Source: Salipiger sp. H15 (GTDB taxonomy: Bacteria; Pseudomonadota; Alphaproteobacteria; Rhodobacterales; Rhodobacteraceae). Taken from it: 64,000 nucleotides of DNA. The notes under the pieces were generated by a model. The model was not told the DNA's origin. It did no database searches and saw nothing but the letters and a program-made list of their open reading frames with translations. Made by a program: the position numbers and the translations under genes. Positions 1 through 8,186 of this stretch are shown piece by piece; the stretch's first letter is position 1; every line of letters begins with the position of its first letter. The stretch covers positions 1,285,501-1,349,500 of the forward strand of contig NZ_CP123385.1 of the NCBI RefSeq assembly GCF_040409955.1. Reading direction: 5' to 3'.

Positions 1-131
1 TCTCGGCGGTCGCGGCGGCCGAAGAGCTCGAGGAGACCGCCAGGCTGCTCGTCGCGCCGCGAGGTCAGAGGGTGCGGCGGCTGTCCGGCGCCGAGGTGCA
101 GGACCTCAAAGACCGCTTCGGTACGATATGA
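1..131 (+). CDS. Class II aldolase/adducin-family protein, C-terminal end only
   Basis: An open frame enters from the left edge (first full codon at 3) and stops at 129-131. The visible 42 residues begin SAVAAAEELEETARLL and end DLKDRFGTI. This acidic helix followed by a basic stretch and a closing RFG resembles the tail of class II aldolase/epimerase proteins of the OtnC or fuculose-phosphate aldolase type, which cleave or decarboxylate phosphorylated sugar acids in the cytoplasm. The metal-binding core lies outside the window, so the family call rests on the tail alone. Its stop overlaps the next start (ATGA), which indicates one operon. Confidence 0.5.
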   Translation, partial: SAVAAAEELEETARLLVAPRGQRVRRLSGAEVQDLKDRFGTI

Positions 132-1165
132 CCCGGTTTGACCTCGGTGAAGCCCTGAGCGCGCTGGCAACTCTGGCGGTCGCGCTTGCCGCCGGCTGGG
201 TTCTGTCGCTCACCGGGCTGCCGCTGAGCTGGCTTCTTGGCGCGATGCTGACGATGATCGTCGCGTCGCCGGCCAAGCTTCCCGCCGTCCTGCCGCTGCC
301 GGTCATGCCTTGGGTCCGCGCGGCGGTGGGGACCATGCTCGGCGCGTCGATCTCGGCGGGGCTCTGGCACCAGCTGGGCCAGTGGTGGGTCTCGCTGGTC
401 ATCATGTTCGGGGTCATGGCGCTTGGCGGGGTGATCAACTTCACGCTGCTGCGGCGGTTGTTCCACCTGCCGCGGATGGATGCCGCGCTCTGCGCCATGC
501 CCGGCGGCATCGCCGAGATGATCCTGCTCGGCGAGCAGGCCGGGGCCGACCAGCGCCGCGTCGCGATCACCCACGCGCTGCGCATCGCGCTGTCGATCCT
601 GATCATCCCGCTGTTGGCGAGCCTTGTCTTCGGCATCACCGTCAGCAAGGCGAGCGCGGGTGCGCCGGTGCAGATGACACAGCATGACTGGCTCTGGTTC
701 CTTGGCTGCATCGTCATCGGCGTGGCGGCGGGGCGCTGGACGCGGATCCCGCTGGGCCTGATGCTGGTGCCGCTGGTGATCAGCGCCGTCCTTCATGTCA
801 GCGGCACCTCGGGATTCCACGTGCCGCCCGCGGTCTCGGTGATCGTCCAGGTTATGATCGGCCTCAACGTCGGTGCGCGGTTTCTCGGGACATCGTTGCG
901 GGCGGTGGCCAGGGTCGCGGCGGCCTCGGTTGCGGTGGTCGCTGTGCAGATCGCGCTGGCGCTCGGCTCGGCGGTCCTGCTGAGCACGTTTGGCGGCTGG
1001 GACGCGCTGGCGCTGACGCTCGCCTACTCGCCCGGGGGGCTGGCAGAGATGTCGCTGATTGCGATCGCCATGGGCCGCGAGGTCGCCTTCGTCACCTTCC
1101 ACCACATCCTGCGCGTGCTCTTCTCGCTCTTCCTCGCGCCGCCGCTCCTGAAACGACTTGCATAG
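128..1165 (+). CDS. AbrB-family membrane protein (COG3180, AbrB duplication type)
   Basis: This 345-residue protein is almost entirely hydrophobic, with about ten membrane segments. Two related halves can be seen: the first has LSWLLGAMLTM and CAMPGGIAEMILLGEQAG, and the second has LALTLAYSPGGLAEMSLIAIAMG. The repeated PGG-AEM motif is typical of the AbrB duplication family. Despite its historical regulator name, the family looks like an inner-membrane transporter of unknown substrate. It starts in the stop codon of the upstream aldolase fragment, so the two are probably translationally coupled and may share a sugar-acid catabolic operon. No DNA-binding domain is seen. Confidence 0.8.
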   Translation: MTRFDLGEALSALATLAVALAAGWVLSLTGLPLSWLLGAMLTMIVASPAKLPAVLPLPVMPWVRAAVGTMLGASISAGLWHQLGQWWVSLVIMFGVMALGGVINFTLLRRLFHLPRMDAALCAMPGGIAEMILLGEQAGADQRRVAITHALRIALSILIIPLLASLVFGITVSKASAGAPVQMTQHDWLWFLGCIVIGVAAGRWTRIPLGLMLVPLVISAVLHVSGTSGFHVPPAVSVIVQVMIGLNVGARFLGTSLRAVARVAAASVAVVAVQIALALGSAVLLSTFGGWDALALTLAYSPGGLAEMSLIAIAMGREVAFVTFHHILRVLFSLFLAPPLLKRLA

Positions 1166-1172
1166 GTGGCGT

Positions 1173-1568
1173 ATGACCAAACACGCAAAACTCAGGCTTC
1201 ACGCCATCTGTGACCGTCTGGGGCAGACCAGATTGACCTGTCTGGCAGCGCCAGGCAGGAAAGCGATCTTATCGGCGCTCAAGCGCTGACCAGCAGCCTT
1301 CCCAACGTCGAATGGCTGCTCTGGCATCGCGGCTACGACGCTAATTGGTTTTGGGAAGCGTTTCAGGACAAAGGGATACGCGCGTGCATGCCCGGTCGAA
1401 AGCAGCGCAGGACCCCCGTCAAATACGACAAGCGCCGATACGAGCGACGCAACCGCATCAAGATCATGTTCTGTGGCGAGCCGCGACGTCAGATGTCCCA
1501 AGGTCTTCCTCTCGGCCATCGCCCTCGCGGCAACCCTCATCTTCTGGCGATGCATCCTGACCCTATGA
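1173..1568 (+). pseudogene. IS5-family transposase remnant
   Basis: Fragments of the C-terminal half of an IS5-family (IS427-like) DDE transposase can be read in three pieces. The first is an MTKHAKLRLHAICDRLGQ-like stretch that runs into a stop near 1290. The second is WLLWHRGYDANWF through RYERRNRIKIMF (about 1306-1470). After a frameshift and small deletion, the third is PKVFLSAIALAATLIFW, closing at the stop at 1566-1568. The DDE domain is broken by at least one stop and one frameshift, and the N-terminal half is absent. It cannot make an active enzyme. No intact terminal inverted repeats or target duplication were found. Confidence 0.85.
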
Positions 1569-1616
1569 GGGCTGGCTCCCTCGGCGTCACCGAAGCCTGC
1601 GGCTCTGTCGGGCGGA

Positions 1617-1647
1617 GCGCAGGAGGGCGGGTCTTGCCCTCCTGCGC
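1617..1647 (-). terminator. Strong hairpin after the Gfo/Idh/MocA gene
   Basis: GCGCAGGAGGGC and GCCCTCCTGCGC form a perfect 12-bp stem around a 7-base loop. It lies five bases beyond the stop codon of the leftward oxidoreductase gene. There is no long T tract, as is common in GC-rich genomes. Confidence 0.65.
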
Positions 1648-1652
1648 GGGCG

Positions 1653-2795
1653 TTACTCGGTACCGGTCAGCTCGCGTATCTCGACCGCGCGGCGCTCGGT
1701 GATCGAGCGTTGCGCGGCGAGACCCATCAGCACCGCCCACTTCCCATCGGCAAGCGAGACATCGGGCGTGCTGCGCGCGCCGCGCACCAGCTCGAGGAAG
1801 CCGCGGTGCTGGTAGAAGGTCGAGCCGTTGTGGTCGCCGGCCTCGAGGATGGTGGGATCGACCGGGATCTCTCGCACCTCGGGGCCCTTCGGCTCGCGCG
1901 GCGAGACGATGACCTGCGGCACCGGCGGCGCGCCCAGATGCGCCGGCCAGAAGCGGCCCGGCCCCGGCACCAGCGCCTCGATCTTGCCCTTGGGGCCGAC
2001 CGCCGAGATCTCTTCCTGGTAGCGCGAGCCCTCGGCGAACATGCACAGCTCGAGCATGGCGCGCACGCCGCTCTCGAACTCGACGATGACATAGCCGTGG
2101 TCGAAGATATCGGGCGTCTCGCCGGCGTAGGTCTCGTCGAGGTGGTTCGCCGCCTGACCGCCCATCGCCATCACCCGCACCGGGTCGGACTTCAGCGCCA
2201 GCCGCATGAGGTCGAAGAAATGGCAGCACTTCTCGACGAAGGTGCCGCCGGTGAAACGGTTGAAGCGGTTCCAGTCTCCGACCTTCTCGAGGAAGGGGAA
2301 GCGGTGCTCGCGGATGGTCAGCATCTTCACGCCGCCGGTGGCCGCCTCGGCCTCTTCCAGCAGCTTCGCGACGGGCGGCATGTAGCGGTATTCCATCGCC
2401 ACCCAGACCGGCGCGGGGTAGCTCGCGGCAAAGGCGTCGATGGCGGCGGCATGCGCGGGGTCGGTGAAGAGCGGCTTTTCCACCAGCACGGGCAGGGGGC
2501 GCTTGCCGGCGATGGCCTGCAACTGCTCGACGTGGCGGAAGTTCGGGCTGGCGATCAGCAGGCAGTCGACCTCGGGCACGTCCAGCAGCGCCTCGATGCT
2601 GTCGACGAAGCGCGCCTCCGGGGCGAACTGCCGCGCATGGGCGCGCATCTCGGCATCGGGCTCGAAGATCGCGCCGATCGCGGTGTTCTCGAGCAGCGCG
2701 ATATTGCGCAGGTGCTCCTGTCCCATCATGCCGCAACCGATGATGCCGTAGGTGATGGTCCGGGTCTCGCTGCGCGCGAGGGTCTGGGTCGTCAT
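1653..2795 (-). CDS. Gfo/Idh/MocA-family NAD(P)-dependent oxidoreductase, candidate NAD-dependent sulfoquinovosidase
   Basis: The protein has 380 residues. The N-terminal Rossmann fold shows YGIIGCGMMGQEH (about 16-28). The family EKP signature is in VLVEKPLF (about 105-112). The C-terminal domain has a GGTFVEKCCHFFDLM motif whose His is the usual catalytic residue. The start has a good GGGAGG site. The family covers sugar dehydrogenases and NAD-dependent glycosidases that work by transient oxidation. A branch called SqgA (GH188) cleaves sulfoquinovosides and occurs in sulfoquinovose gene clusters. The divergent monooxygenase operon makes that role plausible here, but it is an inference; a plain sugar dehydrogenase is the alternative. 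It lies 18 bases downstream of the gntR gene in one leftward operon. Confidence 0.75.
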   Translation of the reverse strand: MTTQTLARSETRTITYGIIGCGMMGQEHLRNIALLENTAIGAIFEPDAEMRAHARQFAPEARFVDSIEALLDVPEVDCLLIASPNFRHVEQLQAIAGKRPLPVLVEKPLFTDPAHAAAIDAFAASYPAPVWVAMEYRYMPPVAKLLEEAEAATGGVKMLTIREHRFPFLEKVGDWNRFNRFTGGTFVEKCCHFFDLMRLALKSDPVRVMAMGGQAANHLDETYAGETPDIFDHGYVIVEFESGVRAMLELCMFAEGSRYQEEISAVGPKGKIEALVPGPGRFWPAHLGAPPVPQVIVSPREPKGPEVREIPVDPTILEAGDHNGSTFYQHRGFLELVRGARSTPDVSLADGKWAVLMGLAAQRSITERRAVEIRELTGTE

Positions 2796-2813
2796 TGGGG
2801 ATTCCTCCTCCCT

Positions 2814-3539
2814 TCAGATGAGGCGCTGGACGTAGAGCGCCTTTTGCGTGTCGTACCAGGTGCGCGAGAACTCGACCGCCTCGGCGCCCTGCGCCCAGGA
2901 GAGGCGCTCGATGTAGGCAGTGGTGGTGCCGGGGGCGAGCGGGAAGGCTTCCGGGGCCCAGTCGGGCACCTTGCCGATTCCCACTCGGTCCTCGGCGCGG
3001 GTGATCCAGAGCTTCAGCGCGCGCTTGTAGGTGAGGTAGAGCGAGTCCTGCACCATCTCGCGCGGGACCTGGCCCGCGCCGCCATCTAGCCAGATCTCCT
3101 CGACCGCGATGACCACGTCGTCGAGGTAGCGCAGGCGGCGGAACCGGGTGCCGTGGTCGGATGTGCCATAGGCGGGCTGGTGCGAATCCTTGGGCAGGTA
3201 GTCGGCCGAGAGGATGTCGGCGGTGGGCAGGCCGCCACCGCCCTCGGCGTGCTCGAGCCGGAACATCGAGTAGACCGAATCGACCTCGCCGCCGGCGCGG
3301 ACGTAGTTGCCCGAGCCCTGACGGCGCTCGAGCAGGCCCTTTTTCTCGAGCTCCGACAGCGCCTTGCGCAGGGTGCGGACGGTCGTGCCATGGGCCTTCG
3401 CGAAGTCGCGCTCGGGCGGCAGCTTCTGCCCGTCGACGAGCCGGCCGGCAGCGATGTCGCGGATCACCAGCTCGCTGATCTGCATGTAGATCGGCAGCGC
3501 GTCGGGCCGGTGGGCGGAATTCCTGTTTTTTTCCTGCAT
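2814..3539 (-). CDS. GntR-family (HutC/UTRA type) transcriptional regulator
   Basis: The protein has 241 residues. Residues about 17-85 form a GntR winged helix (LPPERDFAKAHGTTVRTLRKALSEL then LLERRQGSGNYVR), and residues about 105-235 form a UTRA-type effector domain. It starts at an ATG behind a GGAGG site. It is the first gene of a leftward operon with the oxidoreductase and is divergent from the monooxygenase-TRAP operon, so it is the obvious local regulator. The effector is probably the imported sugar derivative or a phosphorylated product; this is inferred from position only. Confidence 0.85.
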   Translation of the reverse strand: MQEKNRNSAHRPDALPIYMQISELVIRDIAAGRLVDGQKLPPERDFAKAHGTTVRTLRKALSELEKKGLLERRQGSGNYVRAGGEVDSVYSMFRLEHAEGGGGLPTADILSADYLPKDSHQPAYGTSDHGTRFRRLRYLDDVVIAVEEIWLDGGAGQVPREMVQDSLYLTYKRALKLWITRAEDRVGIGKVPDWAPEAFPLAPGTTTAYIERLSWAQGAEAVEFSRTWYDTQKALYVQRLI

Positions 3540-3588
3540 GTTTCCGCCTCCCCCTGCGGATGCTGCGAACGAAAAAATTGATACACCA

Positions 3589-3602
3589 TTGATCTACATC
3601 AA
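3589..3602. promoter_or_regulatory. Perfect FNR-type palindrome in the divergent gntR/monooxygenase promoter
   Basis: TTGAT-CTAC-ATCAA is an exact inverted repeat and matches the FNR/FnrL consensus TTGAT-N4-ATCAA. It sits 50 bases from both the gntR start and the monooxygenase start. A further TTGAT half lies at 3578-3582, so the repeat could instead be a GntR operator. Confidence 0.55.
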
Positions 3603-3651
3603 AGACGGGGGTAGTCAAAGGGAAAGTTCGGAGGTTTTCAGGGAGGAAACC

Positions 3652-4806
3652 ATGACGGTCGTACCCGTTACATCCGCCGATCTCGACGCGGTCGAGGTGG
3701 CCTGGTTCTCGGCGCTCTGCTCGGATGACTACCAGTTCCTCGGTGTGCCGGACGGCGATCTGCGCTCGTCCTGGGACCACTGCTCGGAGATCGTGAAGAC
3801 CGCCGAGGCGCAGGGCTTCGGCAACATCCTGTGCCCCTCGTCCTACCAGGTCGGGCAGGACACGCTGAGCTTCGTCGCGGGCTGCGCACCGATCACCCGC
3901 GCGATCAACCTGCTGGCCGCCGTGCGCTGCGGCGAGATGCAGCCGATCATGCTGGCGCGCACCATCGCGACGCTCGACCACATGCTGCAGGGGCGGCTGA
4001 CGGTGAACATCATCTCGTCGGACTTCCCGGGCGAGAAGGCCGACAGCCAGTTCCGCTACCAGCGCTCGCGCGAGGTGGTCGAGATCCTCAAGCAGGCCTG
4101 GAACCGCGACGAGATCAACTACGAGGGCGAGGTCTACAACTTCACCGGCCTCACCACCGATCCCGCCAAGCCCTACCAGAAGGGCGGGCCGATGCTCTAT
4201 TTCGGCGGCTACTCGCCCGATGCGCTGGATCTCTGCGGCCAGCACTGCGACGTCTACCTGATGTGGCCGGAAAAGACCGAGGACATTGCCGGGCGGATGA
4301 TGGCGGCCAACGCCGCCGCCGAGCGCCACGGGCGCACGCTCGACTACGGCTTCCGCAGCCACGTGATCGTCCGCGACACCGAGGCCGAGGCCAAGGAGTA
4401 TGCCCGCTTCATCGCCAGCAAGCTCGACGACGAGCTGGGGCAGGCGATCCGCGAGCGGGCGCTCGACGCGGGCAGCCTCGGCGTCAGCCATCAGGCGCGC
4501 AACCGTGAGCTGGCGGACCTCGAGGGCTACATCGAGCCCAACCTCTGGACCGGCATCGGCCGGGCGCGCTCGGGCTGCGGCGCGGCGATCGTCGGCTCGA
4601 CCGACCAGGTGCTGAGCAAGCTCGAAGAGCTGAAGAACATGGGCATCCGCGCCTTCGTGCTCTCGGGCTACCCGCATATCGAGGAGGCCGAGCATTTCGG
4701 CTCGCGCGTGCTGCCGCAGCTGAAGACCTGCCAGCTCAACCAGGCCTGGGGCCGCGTTCCGCAAACCCTTCCGCAGACGCCGCTCGGCGCAGGAGACCGC
4801 CGCTGA
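3652..4806 (+). CDS. LLM-class FMNH2-dependent monooxygenase, SsuD-like (candidate sulfoquinovose monooxygenase)
   Basis: The protein has 384 residues and starts at the ATG behind GGGAGGAAAC; the frame stays open upstream, but that ATG gives the usual family N-terminus. Luciferase-like barrel features include the early AEAQGFGNILCPSSY, then PIMLARTIATLDHMLQGRLTVNIIS, and a closing GIGRARSGCGAAIVGS typical of alkanesulfonate monooxygenases. Such enzymes use reduced flavin and O2 to break a C-S bond, giving sulfite and an aldehyde. The next two genes encode an aldo-keto reductase and a flavin reductase. This order matches SmoC-SmoB-SmoA of the sulfo-SMO pathway, where sulfoquinovose gives 6-oxoglucose. 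The substrate is inferred from context, not from residues. Confidence 0.8.
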   Translation: MTVVPVTSADLDAVEVAWFSALCSDDYQFLGVPDGDLRSSWDHCSEIVKTAEAQGFGNILCPSSYQVGQDTLSFVAGCAPITRAINLLAAVRCGEMQPIMLARTIATLDHMLQGRLTVNIISSDFPGEKADSQFRYQRSREVVEILKQAWNRDEINYEGEVYNFTGLTTDPAKPYQKGGPMLYFGGYSPDALDLCGQHCDVYLMWPEKTEDIAGRMMAANAAAERHGRTLDYGFRSHVIVRDTEAEAKEYARFIASKLDDELGQAIRERALDAGSLGVSHQARNRELADLEGYIEPNLWTGIGRARSGCGAAIVGSTDQVLSKLEELKNMGIRAFVLSGYPHIEEAEHFGSRVLPQLKTCQLNQAWGRVPQTLPQTPLGAGDRR

Positions 4807-5720
4807 TGGATACCGCAAGCGATTTCAACCACGACCGCGTGGCGATTGCCGAGGGGCTGACCTTCTCGCGGCTGGTCTACGGCATGTGGCGGATCGGCGA
4901 TGACAGCGATACCACGGCGGGCCACGTGCGTGCCAAGATCGACGCCTGCCTCGCGCAGGGGATCACCACGCTCGATCAGGCCGACATCTATGGCGAGTAC
5001 ACCGCCGAGGCGATCCTCGGGCAGGCGTTCAAGGCCGACCCGGCGCTGCGCCGGAAGGTCGAGCTGGTCACCAAGTGCGACATCGTCGCGCCCTGCGGCA
5101 AATACGCGGACGTCGCCTGCAAGCACTACGACACGTCGAAGGCGCACATCGAGGCCTCGGTCGAAAGCTCGCTGCGCGCGCTCGGCACCGATTACATCGA
5201 CCTGCTGCTGATCCACCGTCCCGATCCGCTGATGGACCACGAGGAGACCGGCGCGGCGCTCGACGGGCTGGTCAAGGCGGGCAAGATCCGCGCCGCCGGG
5301 GTGTCGAACTTCCGGCCCTGGGACTTTGACCTCCTGCAAAGCGCGATGGAGACGAGGCTCGCCACCAACCAGATCGAGATCTCGCTGGCCCGGATCGAGC
5401 CCTTCACCGATGGCGATCTGGCGTTCCACCAGCGCCGCAAGGATCCGGTGATGGCCTGGTCGCCGCTCGGCGGCGGCAGCCTGATGACGGGCGAGAGCGC
5501 GCTGACCCGGCGCATGGATGCGATGGCCGCCGAGTTCGGTGTCGACCGCGCCGCGATTGCCGTCGCCTTCCTTCTGCGCCACCCGGCGCGCATCCTGCCG
5601 GTTCTGGGCACCAATTCGCTCGAGCGCATCGCGAAAATCTCGGACGCCCGCAAGGTCGCGCTGAGCCGCGTGCAATGGTTCCAGCTCTACGAGGCGGCGC
5701 TCGGCCGCGAGGTGGCGTGA
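4806..5720 (+). CDS. Aldo/keto reductase (candidate SmoB-like 6-oxoglucose reductase)
   Basis: This 304-residue protein is a single AKR barrel. The catalytic tetrad can be read as Asp and Tyr in TLDQADIYGEY (about 56-66), Lys in VTKCDI and His in LLIHRPDP. The C-terminal NADPH-binding part is LPVLGTNSLERI. The start overlaps the monooxygenase stop (TGATG), so the pair is probably co-translated. In sulfo-SMO clusters the equivalent enzyme reduces the aldehyde released by the monooxygenase to glucose. General relatives (the YdhF type) reduce many aldehydes, so the substrate call depends on the neighbours. Confidence 0.85.
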   Translation: MDTASDFNHDRVAIAEGLTFSRLVYGMWRIGDDSDTTAGHVRAKIDACLAQGITTLDQADIYGEYTAEAILGQAFKADPALRRKVELVTKCDIVAPCGKYADVACKHYDTSKAHIEASVESSLRALGTDYIDLLLIHRPDPLMDHEETGAALDGLVKAGKIRAAGVSNFRPWDFDLLQSAMETRLATNQIEISLARIEPFTDGDLAFHQRRKDPVMAWSPLGGGSLMTGESALTRRMDAMAAEFGVDRAAIAVAFLLRHPARILPVLGTNSLERIAKISDARKVALSRVQWFQLYEAALGREVA

Positions 5721-6226
5721 TGCAGATGGCGCAGCCCCAAAGCTTCGTGCCCGACCCGGCCAACGGGCGGGCGCTGCGCGACGCCTTCGGGCTCTTCGCC
5801 ACGGGGGTGACCATCGTCACCGCCTGCGGCCCCGAGGGCTGCGCCGCGATCACCGCCAACAGCTTCGCGTCGGTGTCGATGGATCCGCCGCTGGTGCTCT
5901 GGTCGCCGGCGCGCAGCTCCAGCCGCTTCGCGATTTTTGCCGGGGCCGAGCATTACGCGATCCACGTGCTTTCCGCCGACCAGCAGGAGCTGGCCTGGGC
6001 GGTCGCGAAGGACGGCGCGGCGCTGCTCGGCACCGCGCTCGGGCGCAACGCCAATGGCGTGCCGATCCTCGAGCAATGCCTCGCGCGGTTCGACTGCCGC
6101 CGCCACGCGGTGCACGAGGCCGGGGATCACGCCATCGTCGTCGGCGAGGTGCTGCATGCCACCATGCAACAGGGTGATCCGCTGGCCTTCTTCGGCGGGC
6201 GGGTCGCAAGGGTCGAGGTCAACTGA
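5720..6226 (+). CDS. Flavin reductase family protein (candidate FMN reductase partner of the monooxygenase)
   Basis: The protein has 168 residues and is a split-barrel flavin reductase. Motifs include FATGVTIVTACGPEGCAAITANSFASVSMDPPLVLW at about 20-55 and HAIVVGEVLHATMQQGDPLAFFGGRVARV at the end, which is the HpaC/ActVB/SmoA layout. The chosen ATG overlaps the aldo-keto reductase stop (TGATG); it leaves no long N-terminal extension. Its role would be to supply FMNH2, using NAD(P)H, to the monooxygenase two genes upstream. It completes the three-enzyme oxidative desulfonation set. Confidence 0.85.
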   Translation: MQMAQPQSFVPDPANGRALRDAFGLFATGVTIVTACGPEGCAAITANSFASVSMDPPLVLWSPARSSSRFAIFAGAEHYAIHVLSADQQELAWAVAKDGAALLGTALGRNANGVPILEQCLARFDCRRHAVHEAGDHAIVVGEVLHATMQQGDPLAFFGGRVARVEVN

Positions 6227-6275
6227 CGGCGCGCCGCCACCCTGGAGGAGGGCGCGGCATGACGGGGAGGAGAGA

Positions 6276-6863
6276 ATGGTGCTACTCGACGGGCTGATCC
6301 GGCCGCTGTCCCGGGTCAATGACGTGCTGCTGAAGATCGGCCGCGGCATCGGTGTCGTCGCCATCGCGGTGATGGTGGCGGTGACCCTCGTGCAGGTGTT
6401 CTGCCGCTACGTGCTGGGCAACGCGCTGCCCTGGCCGGACGAGGCCGCGCGCTTCTGCATGCTGTGGATGACCGGGCTGATGGCGCCGACCGCCTTCCGC
6501 CGCGGCGGCTTCGTGGCGATCGACATCCTGCCCTCGATGCTGCCGCGCCGGCCGGCGATCCTTCTGAACCTCGTGCTGCTGGCGATCAGCCTCGTGGTGC
6601 TGGTCGTCGCGCTGCAGATCGGCTGGAAGGAGGTCACCGGGCTCGGCGGGCGCTTCGCCTCGGCCTCGCTCTACTTGCCGACGGCGCTCGACTTCAGCAC
6701 CTGGTACCGGGTGCCGCGCAGCTGGATGATGCTCTCGCTTCTCGTCGGGCTGGTGCTGCTGGTCCTCGTGAACATCGAACTCATCCTCCGCAACATCGCC
6801 GAGCTCTGCTCGGACCACGCGCTCGACGCGCTGCCGCAGCCCAAGACGCAGGGAGCCGAATGA
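6276..6863 (+). CDS. TRAP transporter small permease (DctQ family), system 1
   Basis: The protein has 195 residues with four hydrophobic segments. The family motif is in the first half: VFCRYVLGNALPWPDEAARFCMLWMTGLMAPTAFRRG. A GGGAGGAGAGA site precedes the ATG. DctQ packs against the large DctM subunit in the inner membrane in TRAP importers. It follows the flavin reductase by 49 bases and is followed by dctM one base later, so it belongs to the monooxygenase operon and probably imports that operon's substrate. Confidence 0.9.
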   Translation: MVLLDGLIRPLSRVNDVLLKIGRGIGVVAIAVMVAVTLVQVFCRYVLGNALPWPDEAARFCMLWMTGLMAPTAFRRGGFVAIDILPSMLPRRPAILLNLVLLAISLVVLVVALQIGWKEVTGLGGRFASASLYLPTALDFSTWYRVPRSWMMLSLLVGLVLLVLVNIELILRNIAELCSDHALDALPQPKTQGAE

Positions 6864-6864
6864 C

Positions 6865-8154
6865 ATGCTGATCTGGTTCCTTCCGCTCTTCCTCGTCTTC
6901 CTGATGGTCGGCCTGCCGGTGTTCTTCGGCCTGCTCGCCGCGCCGGGCATCCTGCTCTTTCTCAACGGGCAGGAGCGCGATCTCACGCTGCTCTACCGCA
7001 ACCTCTACAACGGCATGGACAGCTTCCCGCTGATGGCGATCCCGTTCTTCATGCTGGCGGGCGAGATCATGAACCGCGGCGGCATCACCCACCGCCTCGT
7101 CGAGTTCAGCCAGGCCTTCATGGGCCACCTGCGCGGCGGGCTTGCGCATGTGAACGTGCTCTCGTCGATGCTCTTCGCGGGGCTCTCGGGCTCGGCGGTG
7201 GCGGATACCTCGGCGCTCGGCTCCATGCTGATCCCGGCGATGGAAGAGCAGGGCTACACCCGCCGCTTCGCCGCCGCGATCACCGCCGCGAGCTCTGTGA
7301 TCGGGCCGATCATCCCGCCCTCGGGGATCATGATCATCTACGCCTACGTGATGGGCGAGAGCGTCGCCGCGCTGTTCCTCGCCGGGCTGGTGCCGGGGAT
7401 CCTCGTCGGCGTCGGGCTGATGATCCTCATCAAGGTCATGGCCAACCGCTACGACTTCCCCGTCGCCTCGCGCAGGTACAGCTGGGGCGAGCGCGGGCAG
7501 GCGAGCCTCAAGGCCTTCTTCCCGCTGCTGACCCCGGTGATCATCCTCGGCGGCATCCTCGCGGGGGTCTTCACGCCCACCGAGGCGGCGGCGGTGGCGG
7601 TGTTCTACGCGCTCATCATCAGCCTCTTCGTGCTGAAGACCATGCGCGTGTCGGAACTGCCGGACGTGCTGGGCCGGGCTGGGCTGACGTCGGCGGTGGT
7701 GCTGCTGCTGGTCGGCGCGGCCATGTCGTTCAAGACCGTGGTGTCGCTCTCGCACGCGCCGCAGGCCATGGCGGATTTCATCCTGTCGCTGACCGAGAAC
7801 CCGCTGCTGTTGCTCTTCCTGATCAATCTGCTGCTCTTCGCGGTGGGCATGTTCCTCGACGCGGGCCCGGCGATCATCATCCTCGGCCCGATCCTGGGCC
7901 CGGTGTTCATCGACATGGGCGTCGACAGTGTGCACTTCGCCATCATCATGTGCGTGAACCTGACGGTGGGGCTGGCGACGCCGCCCATGGGGCTGGTGCT
8001 CTTCGTCGCCTCCGCCGTCTCGGGCGAGAGGGTGACCACCATCGCCCGCGCCATCGTGCCGTTCCTCGCGGTCGAGATCCTGGTGATCTTCCTGATCACC
8101 TATTTCCCCGCGATTTCCATGACGATCCCGCGCCTGACCGGGTTCGCGAACTGA
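6865..8154 (+). CDS. TRAP transporter large permease (DctM family), system 1
   Basis: The protein has 429 residues with about twelve membrane segments. Diagnostic stretches are MLFAGLSGSAVADTSALGSMLIPAMEEQGY, ITAASSVIGPIIPPSGIMIIY and LTVGLATPPMGLVLFVAS. These mark the ion-coupled elevator subunit of TRAP importers. It starts one base after the dctQ stop. It works with the downstream periplasmic binding protein. Symport is usually with Na+ in marine members (family knowledge). Confidence 0.93.
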   Translation: MLIWFLPLFLVFLMVGLPVFFGLLAAPGILLFLNGQERDLTLLYRNLYNGMDSFPLMAIPFFMLAGEIMNRGGITHRLVEFSQAFMGHLRGGLAHVNVLSSMLFAGLSGSAVADTSALGSMLIPAMEEQGYTRRFAAAITAASSVIGPIIPPSGIMIIYAYVMGESVAALFLAGLVPGILVGVGLMILIKVMANRYDFPVASRRYSWGERGQASLKAFFPLLTPVIILGGILAGVFTPTEAAAVAVFYALIISLFVLKTMRVSELPDVLGRAGLTSAVVLLLVGAAMSFKTVVSLSHAPQAMADFILSLTENPLLLLFLINLLLFAVGMFLDAGPAIIILGPILGPVFIDMGVDSVHFAIIMCVNLTVGLATPPMGLVLFVASAVSGERVTTIARAIVPFLAVEILVIFLITYFPAISMTIPRLTGFAN

Positions 8155-8186
8155 CAAGAAAATCCAGAGCTATCAGGGAGGATAAC

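Noticed and set aside
1537..4818. A long open frame on the minus strand running across the oxidoreductase, gntR and monooxygenase genes
   Set aside because: It is Arg/Ala/Gly-rich with no family motif and overlaps three well-supported genes. It is an artefact of high GC content.
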